A DNA stretch of 14,490 nucleotides from Gaopeijia sp032250675. GTDB taxonomy: Bacteria > Gemmatimonadota > Gemmatimonadetes > Longimicrobiales > Gaopeijiaceae. A program made the translations under genes and the position numbers. The DNA is taken from NCBI GenBank assembly GCA_032250675.1, contig JAVVEY010000070.1, positions 1 through 14,490 on the forward strand, written 5' to 3'. This document shows, piece after piece, positions 1-8,980 of the stretch. The notes under the pieces are model-generated. The model worked only from the letters and a program-made list of their open reading frames with translations, made no database searches and was not told the DNA's origin. Each line of letters starts with the position of its first letter. The first letter of the stretch is position 1.

Positions 1-1095
1 GAGGCGAGTCCGGTGGAGGAGGGGGAGGAGGGCGTCGAGGAGGAGGGGGTGACGGAGGGCGCCTTCGATGACGCGCTGGAGCCGTACCCCACCGGCCCGG
101 CTCCGGCGTAGACGCGCGGCGTAGGTCACGAGCGCCGCCTCGGACCCGCCGGCGAGGAGCGCGTCGACGGCGAGGCGGGCGGAGGCGAGGGCGCGCCCGA
201 TCCCCTCTCCGGTGACCGGGTCGTAGTAGCCGGCCGCGTCGCCGATGAGCACCGCGCCGGGCCGCCAGGGGCGGTCCACCGGTCGATCCCAGGCGCCACT
301 CCCGAGGAGCGGCGAGAGCGGCGCGGCGCCGACGAGCTCGGGGATCCGGCGCGCCGCGCGGGTGAGCGCCGTGCTCGGAGAATCGGGGAGTGGGTGCGGG
401 TCGCGCGTCACGAGGGTGAGGGTCCAGCGATCTCCTCGCGGGTCGAGGGGGGCGAGCCCCAGCGTCTCGTCTCGACCGAGTCGGAGTCGCCCCCACGACG
501 GGTCGAGGGCGCACCCCGTGAGGTGCAGCGAGACGGCCGACTTGCGGAGCGCTCCCCTGGCGTCGAGTCCGAGCTCGGCGCGCACCCGCGAGTGGAGACC
601 GTCGGCGCCGACGAGCGCGGCGAAGTCGATCGTCGTGGCGGACCCGCCGGTCGATCGGACGCGCGCCCGTCCCCCGGCCGGGCCGAGCGCCTCGATCCCG
701 ACGAAGCTCGTGCCCTCGCGCACCTCCACCCCCGCGCGCGCCGCTTCGGCGAGGAGCGCCGCGTCGAAGCGCGAGCGTTCCACCGTCCACGTCTCCACCC
801 CACCCCGGAAGGCCGCCGGATAGCACCGTCCGGAGGGGCTCTGGATCACCCACCCGGAGAGCCGCCCCGGCGTGATGCCCTCGACCGCGGAGGTGAGGCC
901 GAGCGCACGGATCTGCTCGACGGTAGCCGGGTTGGCGCACTCGCCGCACGCCTTGGGGCGCGGGTGGGGGTGGCGGTCGATGAGGACGACGCGGCGCCCG
1001 GCGCGCGCGAGGAGGAGTCCGGCCACACTCCCCGCCGGTCCGCCCCCGACGACGAGCACGGGGGCGCCGAGCACGGCGCCACCGCCCCGGGTCAC
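1..1095 (-). CDS. FAD-dependent oxidoreductase, geranylgeranyl reductase family (3' end cut by window edge)
   Basis: Flavoprotein of the geranylgeranyl-reductase/PHBH-like group, expected to use NAD(P)H and FAD to reduce or hydroxylate a lipid or polyketide-like substrate. I translated this frame by hand: 365 codons are open to the left edge with no stop. The N-terminus carries the Rossmann dinucleotide motif VVGGGPAGS (residues 15-23), followed by an acidic strand end LID at 38-40. Next comes PKACGEC (47-53), typical of geranylgeranyl reductases. A central VGADGLHSR segment matches the family's DG motif, and GDAAGYYDPVTGEGIG (285-300) is the FAD ribityl-binding motif. The start is GTG at 1095; its GTGA overlaps the stop of the upstream methyltransferase by 4 bases, implying translational coupling. 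Family members are about 370-430 residues, so the stop should lie just outside. Fold and cofactor are well supported; the substrate is unknown. A role in type III polyketide tailoring is inferred from the methyltransferase neighbour. Confidence 0.88.
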   Translation of the reverse strand, partial: MTRGGGAVLGAPVLVVGGGPAGSVAGLLLARAGRRVVLIDRHPHPRPKACGECANPATVEQIRALGLTSAVEGITPGRLSGWVIQSPSGRCYPAAFRGGVETWTVERSRFDAALLAEAARAGVEVREGTSFVGIEALGPAGGRARVRSTGGSATTIDFAALVGADGLHSRVRAELGLDARGALRKSAVSLHLTGCALDPSWGRLRLGRDETLGLAPLDPRGDRWTLTLVTRDPHPLPDSPSTALTRAARRIPELVGAAPLSPLLGSGAWDRPVDRPWRPGAVLIGDAAGYYDPVTGEGIGRALASARLAVDALLAGGSEAALVTYAARLRRSRAGGVRLQRVIEGALRHPLLLDALLPLLHRTRL

Positions 1096-1808
1096 GGGCG
1101 CGCGCAGGCGACGAGGCGCCAGGGGAGGTGCCTCCGGACGTCGGCGCCGGGCATCCCCGCCTCGGCGAGGAGCGCGCGCAGCTCGTCCGCGGTCCAGGCG
1201 CGCAGCACCGAGGTCGGGCCGTCCTCGCGGGTCAGGCGGTTGCCGCGCCAGACGGTGGCTGCGAGGAGGCGCGCGCCGATCCAGTGGAGGCGCGAACGTT
1301 CGAGGTCGCTCACGAGGACGGCGGTGCGGGTGACGCGCGCGAGCTCGCGGAGGAGGGCGATCGCGCCCTCGCGGTCGAGGTGGTGCAGGGTGAGCACGCA
1401 GATCGAGAGATCGACCGAGGCGTCGCGGAGTGGGAGGCGCGTGCCGTCGGCCCGCACCCACGCGAGGTGGGGGCGTTCACGCGCGCCGACCGCGACGATC
1501 TCGGGGTGCTGGTCGAGGGCGATGACCCGCGGGGGTTCGCCGGAGGCGTCGCCGACCCACCGCGCGAGGCGCTCGACGACCCGCCCATTCCCGGCGCCGA
1601 CATCGAGGAGGGTGCGCGCGCGTTCCGGTCCGTTCCGGGTCGACGCTCCCACTCCGATCCGCGTGAGCGCACCCCGCACGCCCCGCTCCCCTCCGAGGAG
1701 CCGATCGACCCACGCCACCTGCCGGAGCGAGTCCGCGAGTTCGTCGGCGTCATGGCCCTTGGCATCGATGAGCTCGTCGAGCTCGAGGCGGGGAGGGCGG
1801 CCCCACAT
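1092..1808 (-). CDS. Class I SAM-dependent methyltransferase, type III PKS-cluster type
   Basis: Predicted cytosolic S-adenosylmethionine-dependent methyltransferase of 238 residues. Motif I is LLDVGAGNG (67-75), the acidic post-I strand is VIALDQHPE (95-103), and ADGTRLPLRDASVDL (120-134) leads into the LTLHHLD segment (139-145) of the Methyltransf_11/25 fold. The N-terminal stretch ADELADSLRQVAWVDRLLGG (21-40) and the C-terminal DGPTSVLRAWTADEL (196-210) are, as I recall the family, typical of methyltransferases encoded beside bacterial type III polyketide synthases and FAD oxidoreductases. The ATG start at 1808 lies 4 bases after the Omp85 stop, and the TGA stop overlaps the GTG of the flavoprotein gene, so the three genes look like one transcript. 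The fold is secure. The substrate, possibly a polyketide hydroxyl or carboxyl, is inference from context. Confidence 0.88.
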   Translation of the reverse strand: MWGRPPRLELDELIDAKGHDADELADSLRQVAWVDRLLGGERGVRGALTRIGVGASTRNGPERARTLLDVGAGNGRVVERLARWVGDASGEPPRVIALDQHPEIVAVGARERPHLAWVRADGTRLPLRDASVDLSICVLTLHHLDREGAIALLRELARVTRTAVLVSDLERSRLHWIGARLLAATVWRGNRLTREDGPTSVLRAWTADELRALLAEAGMPGADVRRHLPWRLVACARP

Positions 1809-1812
1809 GCGG

Positions 1813-3621
1813 TCAGCGGGGCGGCGCGAAGCGGTCTGCGCCGGTGCCGATCCGCAGGCTCCGGAGCACCTGACGGTCGCGGAGCCCCCCGGTGAGTCCG
1901 AGAAGGTCGAGCGCCGTGATCCGGAGGATCACCCCATTGGCGCTCGACTCCCGACCGACGGCGTGCGCGAGGTCGATACGCACCACCCCGCGCGTCCCCT
2001 TCGGGAAGCCGACACGCAGCCCCGCGCCCACCGCTCCGCGCCACCCCGAGTCGATCCCGAAGGGGGCGTCTCCCTCCCAGATTCGTCCCGCGTCGCCGAA
2101 GATCGTCGCGCCGAAGTCGATCACCTGCGAGAAGGGTCCGTCGAAGGCGATCCGGTCCTCCATCGAGAAGACCGCACGGCGTCCCCCGGGGAGGTCCGCG
2201 TCATCGAAGCCCCGCACGCCCTGCGCGCCCCCCAGGGTGAGCTGCCAGGGGAGGTCGACGGACCATCCGCCGGCGGCGGCGACCCGCGTGAAGAAGGTGT
2301 GGTTCTCGAGCCCGGAGGGTTGCCAGTAGGTGAGGAGGTCGAACTCGCCCAGGACGTCCCGAAACCCTTCGAGGTCTGATCCCGGCTGGTCGAAGAGCTG
2401 TCGCCCCTGGATCGAGGCGTCGGTGACGATCACCCAGTCGCCGGGCGCGGCCCCCCCGTACATCCGCAGCCGGAAGAAGAGATCCTTCGAGTCGCCGCTG
2501 TCGAACCCGCTGCTGACGGTGTGGCCGAGGGTGAAGGCGACATCGGTGCCGACTTCGACATCCTGTACTCCGCTGAGCGCGTCGAGCTGCCGACGCTGCA
2601 CGAAGTCGATATTGCGCTGCCCGAGGAGGATGCTGAGTCGGGTCGCTGATCCGAGTCGCGTCTGGGGCCGGATGACGTCGACCAGGGAGTCGCTCGCCGG
2701 ATCTCTCGAGTCGAAATCGCCTCCGTCGACGAAGTCGACCTCTCCCGACAATTCGGGGAAGTCGAGGTCCTCGCGAGCCAGATTGAAGCCGAGAATGCCG
2801 AGGTCGCCGGGCGTTCCGAAGCGTCGTGCCAGGGTGAAGCTCAGGCTCCGGTCGCGATTCGGGAGGAGGACCCACGCGACGTTGCCCGGCACCCCGACCG
2901 AGTACGAGAAGAAGTCCTCGAGCTCGAAGGCGTCGGCCTCCCATGCCCACTTTCCGACCTCGCCGACGAAGGGGTAGGAGAAGGTGAAGGTGCGGAGGTC
3001 TCCGATCCGCGTCGTCCCGATATTCGTCGTGAAGTTGGTCCGCGTTCCCAGCACGCGCGGGGTGAAGAAGGTGAATCCGATCTGCCGCTCCGCGTCGTTC
3101 TGGACGAGGAAGACACGCGCCGTCATCCCGCGCCCGAACACATTCGTTTCGGCGAGTGCCGCGCGGCGCAGGTCGACGCCATTGTCGACCTGTGCGGTGA
3201 TCTCGAGGCGCGTGGACCAGTCGTCGCGCGTCGCGACGAGCACCGCCCAGCGGCCTTCGGCGATCTCTTCGGAGGTGAGATCGACGGCGTCGATGAAGTT
3301 GTGGCGACGGAGGACGCGCTCCGAGTCGTCGACGAGGAAGGGGTCATAACAGTCCCCCTCTTCGATGAGGAGCTCGTCGAGGATGAACTCCTTGCGGGTC
3401 CGGAGATGCAGATTGTTGGCCACCCCCATCCCCCACCCGACGAAGCCGTCGGGGATGTCCTCCTCCTCGATCACGCTCGCGTTGTTGACGACGATCCGCT
3501 CGATCACCCCGAGCGCACAGCCCGTCTCCTGGGCGGAGGCGGGTCCGGCGAAGGGGCTGATCGAGAGGAAGAGGAGCGCGGCGAAGAGCGGGACGTGCAG
3601 CGATGTGGGACGGATGAGCAT
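1813..3621 (-). CDS. Omp85/BamA-TamA-like outer-membrane beta-barrel protein with one POTRA domain
   Basis: Predicted outer-membrane protein of 602 residues. I chose ATG 3621 over the longer frame opening at 3687 because it gives a clean signal peptide: short basic start, hydrophobic core around 10-25, cleavage near PASA|QE (27-32). Residues about 36-140 resemble a single POTRA domain: LRTRKEFILDELLIEEGDCY (73-92) and DSERVLRRHNF (99-109) match the classic T-R-x-x-x-I/E-L-L/x-E-G-x-x-Y/ER-x-L-R pattern. A barrel with many aromatic, alternating strands follows (TNVFGRGM at 159-166, TPRVLGTR at 187-194). VRGF at 469-472 is the conserved L6-loop motif of the Omp85 superfamily. BamA usually carries five POTRAs and ends in an aromatic residue; this protein has one and ends in a polar tail, FAPPR. 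Two cysteines (C35, C91) could form a periplasmic disulfide. It is unlikely to be the main BamA; a dedicated export or assembly role is inference. Confidence 0.82.
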   Translation of the reverse strand: MLIRPTSLHVPLFAALLFLSISPFAGPASAQETGCALGVIERIVVNNASVIEEEDIPDGFVGWGMGVANNLHLRTRKEFILDELLIEEGDCYDPFLVDDSERVLRRHNFIDAVDLTSEEIAEGRWAVLVATRDDWSTRLEITAQVDNGVDLRRAALAETNVFGRGMTARVFLVQNDAERQIGFTFFTPRVLGTRTNFTTNIGTTRIGDLRTFTFSYPFVGEVGKWAWEADAFELEDFFSYSVGVPGNVAWVLLPNRDRSLSFTLARRFGTPGDLGILGFNLAREDLDFPELSGEVDFVDGGDFDSRDPASDSLVDVIRPQTRLGSATRLSILLGQRNIDFVQRRQLDALSGVQDVEVGTDVAFTLGHTVSSGFDSGDSKDLFFRLRMYGGAAPGDWVIVTDASIQGRQLFDQPGSDLEGFRDVLGEFDLLTYWQPSGLENHTFFTRVAAAGGWSVDLPWQLTLGGAQGVRGFDDADLPGGRRAVFSMEDRIAFDGPFSQVIDFGATIFGDAGRIWEGDAPFGIDSGWRGAVGAGLRVGFPKGTRGVVRIDLAHAVGRESSANGVILRITALDLLGLTGGLRDRQVLRSLRIGTGADRFAPPR

Positions 3622-3631
3622 CTCTCGGGAT

Positions 3632-3660
3632 TTCGACGATGGGGTGTCGAGTGGTAAGCT
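3632..3660 (+). promoter_or_regulatory. Candidate maeB promoter (sigma-70 type, extended -10)
   Basis: TTCGAC (3632-3637) and TAAGCT (3655-3660) are separated by 17 bases, and TG at 3652-3653 gives an extended -10 element. Transcription would begin near 3667, leaving a leader of about 66 bases before maeB. The matches to consensus are only partial, so this is tentative. Confidence 0.28.
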
Positions 3661-3696
3661 ACCGGACCGCCTTGTGCAACGACGCACGTCGACACC
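3643..3696. repeat. Inverted repeat with two nested hairpins in the divergent Omp85/maeB region
   Basis: The arms GGTGTCGA (3643-3650) and TCGACACC (3689-3696) are perfect 8-base inverted repeats separated by 38 bases. Between them lie two small inverted repeats: GGTA-AGC-TACC (3653-3663) and GTGC-AACGAC-GCAC (3674-3687). The set could fold as a three-way junction in RNA or cruciform, or the outer arms could be spaced operator half-sites. The left arm and first small repeat overlap the candidate maeB promoter. The symmetry is plain in the sequence; its function is unknown. Confidence 0.5.
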
Positions 3697-3732
3697 GCAA
3701 CGCCGCGACTTCCCAACGGAGCCCGAAAAATC

Positions 3733-5994
<2,262 letters not shown>

Positions 5995-6120
5995 CGAGGG
6001 AGTCGCGGGTGTCGGTGGACGAGGACGACGGAATTGGCCAGACTTGAGATCTCCGCACGGATACCCCTCCCGATCCGCCCTCCGGGGTCGCGATACCATA
6101 AAGGACAGAGATACGAACTG

Positions 6121-7728
6121 ATGAGCGCTTCCTCGAACGATGCGCCCGCCGCGGTGGCTGCGGCCGGACTCTCGATGCACGGGCTCGACCCACAGCGGGC
6201 CGTGCACTGGAATCTCCCCCCCGCGCAGCTCGTCGAGGCCGCGCTCGAGCGAGGTGAGGGTCGACTCGCCGCGGACGGCGCCTTCACCGCGGAGACGGCG
6301 CCTCACACCGGTCGCTCGCCGAACGACAAGTTCATCGTGCGCGAGCCCTCCTGCGCCGATCTCGTGGACTGGGGGCCCGTCAATGTGCCGATCGAACCCG
6401 AGCACTTCGAGGCGCTCCGGACCGATATGATCGCGTGGCTCGAGTCCCGCGATCTCTTCGTGCGCGACGCTCGCGCCGGGGCGCACCCCGACCACCAGGT
6501 GAATGTGCGGGTGATCACGCCGAGCGCGTGGCACAACCTCTTCGCCTGGAACATGTTCCTCCGTCCCGATGCGTCGGAACTCGAGACGATCGTCCCCGAC
6601 TTCACCGTGCTGCACGCCCCCGAGATGGAGGCGGACCCGGAGCGACACGGTACGCGTTCGTCCACGGCGGTCGTGGTGAACTTCGCCGAGGGCACGATCC
6701 TCATCTGCGGAACGCGGTACGCGGGCGAGATCAAGAAGTCGATCTTCAGCGCCCTCAACTTCAGGCTTCCGGCGAAGGGTGTCTTCCCGATGCACTGCTC
6801 GGCCAACATCGGTGAGGAGGGGGTGGCGCTCTTCTTCGGTCTCTCGGGGACCGGCAAGACGACACTCTCGGCCGACCCCGAACGGGGATTGATCGGTGAC
6901 GACGAGCACGGATGGGGTGACGACGGAGTCTTCAACTTCGAGGGCGGGTGCTACGCCAAGACGATCAAGCTCTCCGAAGAGGGAGAGCCCGAGATCTTCG
7001 CGGCGACGAAGCGCTTCGGAACGATCCTCGAGAATGTCATCCTGCGCGGCGACCGTTCGGTCGACTACGACGACGCCTCGATCACGCAGAACACGCGGGC
7101 ATCGTACCCGATTCACTACATCCCGAATGCGGTGTCTCCGAGTCGGGGAGGGCACCCGAAGACGGTGGTCTTCCTGACGGCGGACGCCTTCGGAGTGCTC
7201 CCCCCGATCTCACGCCTGACCCCGGAGCAGGCGCAGTACCACTTCCTCTCGGGATACACCGCCAAGGTAGCGGGGACGGAGCGCGGGGTGACCGAGCCGA
7301 AGGCGACCTTCAGCGCCTGCTTCGGTGCCCCCTTTCTCCCGCTTCACCCCGGCGCCTACGCCGAGATGCTCGGCGAGCGTGTCGAGGAGAACGACGCCAC
7401 CGTCTGGCTCGTCAACACCGGATGGACGGGGGGGAGTTACGGCGTCGGCACCCGCATGAAGCTCTCGTATACCCGCGCGATGGTGCGCGCGGCGCTTGCC
7501 GGAGAGCTGGAGACGGTCGACACCGTGACCGATCCCGTCTTCGGGCTGGCCGTACCCGTCGCGGTCCCCGGCGTACCGGGAGAGGTCCTGCAGCCCCGGG
7601 GGACGTGGGCGGACGCGAGCGCCTACGACGAGTTGGCCGCGAAGCTCGCCTCGATGTTCCGCGAGAACTTCGCGCGCTACGCCGATCGCGTGAGCGAGGC
7701 GGTGCGGGAGGCGGGTCCGCGGAGTTGA
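6121..7728 (+). CDS. pckA: Phosphoenolpyruvate carboxykinase (ATP), gluconeogenic
   Basis: Converts oxaloacetate and ATP to phosphoenolpyruvate, ADP and CO2, the entry step of gluconeogenesis. From ATG 6121 the protein has 535 residues, right for the ATP-type family. The reading frame is open upstream to a TTG at 6034, but that would add 29 residues unlike the family, whereas 6121 has AAGGA at 6101-6105. Motifs: GRSPNDKF (64-71) in the substrate site, the P-loop GLSGTGKTT (240-248), the metal-binding IGDDEHGW (258-265), a TRASYPI segment further on, and NTGWTGG (432-438) near the adenine site. It follows maeB on the same strand, so malate and oxaloacetate withdrawal toward C3 compounds is encoded side by side. 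No clear promoter or terminator was seen in the 126-base gap, so co-transcription with maeB is possible. Confidence 0.97.
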   Translation: MSASSNDAPAAVAAAGLSMHGLDPQRAVHWNLPPAQLVEAALERGEGRLAADGAFTAETAPHTGRSPNDKFIVREPSCADLVDWGPVNVPIEPEHFEALRTDMIAWLESRDLFVRDARAGAHPDHQVNVRVITPSAWHNLFAWNMFLRPDASELETIVPDFTVLHAPEMEADPERHGTRSSTAVVVNFAEGTILICGTRYAGEIKKSIFSALNFRLPAKGVFPMHCSANIGEEGVALFFGLSGTGKTTLSADPERGLIGDDEHGWGDDGVFNFEGGCYAKTIKLSEEGEPEIFAATKRFGTILENVILRGDRSVDYDDASITQNTRASYPIHYIPNAVSPSRGGHPKTVVFLTADAFGVLPPISRLTPEQAQYHFLSGYTAKVAGTERGVTEPKATFSACFGAPFLPLHPGAYAEMLGERVEENDATVWLVNTGWTGGSYGVGTRMKLSYTRAMVRAALAGELETVDTVTDPVFGLAVPVAVPGVPGEVLQPRGTWADASAYDELAAKLASMFRENFARYADRVSEAVREAGPRS

Positions 7729-7824
7729 CGCCGGGGAGCGCATCCACTTTTCGATCTCCGGACGCTCGACTACGATTCGAGCGTGAGCTGCGTGACCTCA
7801 TTCACCCAGAGCCCGCCGAACGAG

Positions 7825-8481
7825 ATGTCTCTCCCGATCAACAGCACCGTCCCCGACTTCCACGCCCAGACCACGCACGGTCCGATCGACTTTCACGACT
7901 GGATCGGTGACAGCTGGGTCATCCTCTTCTCGCACCCGAAGGACTTCACTCCCGTCTGCACCACCGAGCTCAGCGCGGCCGCGGCTCTCCAGGAACGCTT
8001 TGCGGAACGCAATTGCAAGCTCATCGGGATCAGCGTCGACGGCGTCGAGGACCACGAGGCGTGGAGCCGCGACATCGAGAGCTTCGGAGGGCACGCCGTG
8101 ACGTATCCACTGATCGGCGATCCGACCCTCGAGATCGTGAAGGCCTTCGGGATGCTCCCCGCCGACGCCGGCGACACCTCGGAGGGCCGTACGCCCGCCG
8201 ACAACGCCACCGCCCGCTCGGTCTTCATCATCGGTCCCGACCGGAAGATCAAGGCGACGCTCACCTACCCGATGAGCACCGGGAGGAACTTCCACGAGAT
8301 CTACCGGCTCCTCGAATCGTGCCAGTTGACGGCGGAACGTCAGCTCGCCACCCCGGCCGACTGGGAGTCGGGAGACCCCGTCATCATCTCGCCCTCGGTC
8401 TCCGACGAGGAGGCGAAGAAGCGCTATCCCCAGGGGTGGAAGCAGCCCCTCCCCTACATCCGCCTCGTCTCGGAGGAGTGA
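7825..8481 (+). CDS. Peroxiredoxin, 1-Cys/Prx6-type AhpC/TSA family
   Basis: Reduces hydrogen peroxide and organic hydroperoxides with a single peroxidatic cysteine. ATG 7825 gives 218 residues, the usual Prx6 size; the frame is open to a GTG at 7783, but that adds 14 atypical residues. The active-site signature PKDFTPVCTTE (38-48) contains Thr42 and peroxidatic Cys45, and Arg131 in TARSVF completes the catalytic triad. The C-terminal extension from about residue 165 (ATPADWESGD, then a KKRYPQGWK segment) is the Prx6-class dimerisation domain. Cysteines at RNCKL and LESCQL are not at the usual 2-Cys resolving position. The gene starts 96 bases after pckA, and the EVE gene follows after 34 bases, so the last two may be co-transcribed. 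The ribosome site is weak (only GAG directly before ATG). Confidence 0.94.
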   Translation: MSLPINSTVPDFHAQTTHGPIDFHDWIGDSWVILFSHPKDFTPVCTTELSAAAALQERFAERNCKLIGISVDGVEDHEAWSRDIESFGGHAVTYPLIGDPTLEIVKAFGMLPADAGDTSEGRTPADNATARSVFIIGPDRKIKATLTYPMSTGRNFHEIYRLLESCQLTAERQLATPADWESGDPVIISPSVSDEEAKKRYPQGWKQPLPYIRLVSEE

Positions 8482-8490
8482 TTCAACACC
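8481..8490 (+). repeat. Direct repeat ATTCAACACC, left copy flanking the EVE gene
   Basis: ATTCAACACC begins at the last base of the peroxiredoxin stop codon and is followed by TCTCCGGGG. A second exact copy sits at 8980-8989, immediately after the EVE gene, followed by the similar CTCCTGGG. The two copies bracket the EVE coding region. Confidence 0.5.
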
Positions 8491-8515
8491 TCTCCGGGGA
8501 GACGGGGGGTTCGCG

Positions 8516-8980
8516 ATGCGATACTGGCTGATGAAGTCCGAGGCGGATGTCTACTCGATCGACGACCTGGAGCGGGCTCGTCGCACGATGTGGGATGGCG
8601 TGCGCAATTATCAGGCGCGCAACAATATGCGTGAGATGGAGGAAGGCGATCTCGTCCTCTACTACCACTCGCGGCAGAGCCCGTCGGCCGTCGCCGGGGT
8701 GGCGCGTGTGGTGCGGGAGGCGTATCCCGATCCGACACAGTTCGACGCGGCGAGCCGATACTTCGATGAGACGTCGGAGGCGGACGATCCCCGCTGGTGG
8801 CTCGTCGACATCGAGTTCGTGCAGCGCTTCGATCGCCCGGTCGGACTTCCCGAGGTGAAGGCGACGAAGGCGCTCGAGGAGATGGTCCTCGTGAAGAACT
8901 CGCGTCTCTCGGTGCAGCCGGTGACGGAGAACGAATTCGAGTGCATCCTGGAGATCGCGCGGGGCCGATCACCCGGGTAA
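8516..8980 (+). CDS. EVE domain-containing protein (PUA-like, THYN1 family)
   Basis: Small stand-alone EVE-domain protein of 154 residues. EVE domains have a PUA-like fold that binds modified nucleotides in DNA or RNA; the cellular role of the short bacterial form is not settled. The family pattern is clear: MRYWLMKSEADVYSIDDL (1-18), WDGVRNYQARNNMR (26-39), EEGDLVLYYHS (42-52) and AGVARVVREAYPDPTQFD (60-77). PRWWLVDIEF (92-101) and ALEEMVLVKNSRLSVQPV (119-136) follow. The ATG lies 34 bases after the peroxiredoxin stop, with a G-rich run just upstream serving as a poor ribosome site. Its last 12 bases overlap the 3' end of the opposite-strand HD-domain gene. A 10-base direct repeat flanks the gene on both sides. 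Family assignment is firm; function in this organism is unknown. Confidence 0.93.
   Translation: MRYWLMKSEADVYSIDDLERARRTMWDGVRNYQARNNMREMEEGDLVLYYHSRQSPSAVAGVARVVREAYPDPTQFDAASRYFDETSEADDPRWWLVDIEFVQRFDRPVGLPEVKATKALEEMVLVKNSRLSVQPVTENEFECILEIARGRSPG

Noticed and set aside
394..2379. A 661-codon plus-strand open frame opposite the flavoprotein, methyltransferase and Omp85 genes
   Set aside because: It is rich in Arg, Pro, Gly and Glu with no motif, and covers three genes with clear motifs on the other strand. Long antisense frames are expected in GC-rich DNA.
6034..6120. N-terminal extension of PckA from a TTG
   Set aside because: Not like family N-termini, and an ATG with AAGGA upstream gives the standard length.
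8485..8505. TCTCC-GG-GGAGA after the peroxiredoxin stop as an intrinsic terminator
   Set aside because: The stem is short, the loop too small, and no T-run follows; it also sits just upstream of the EVE start.
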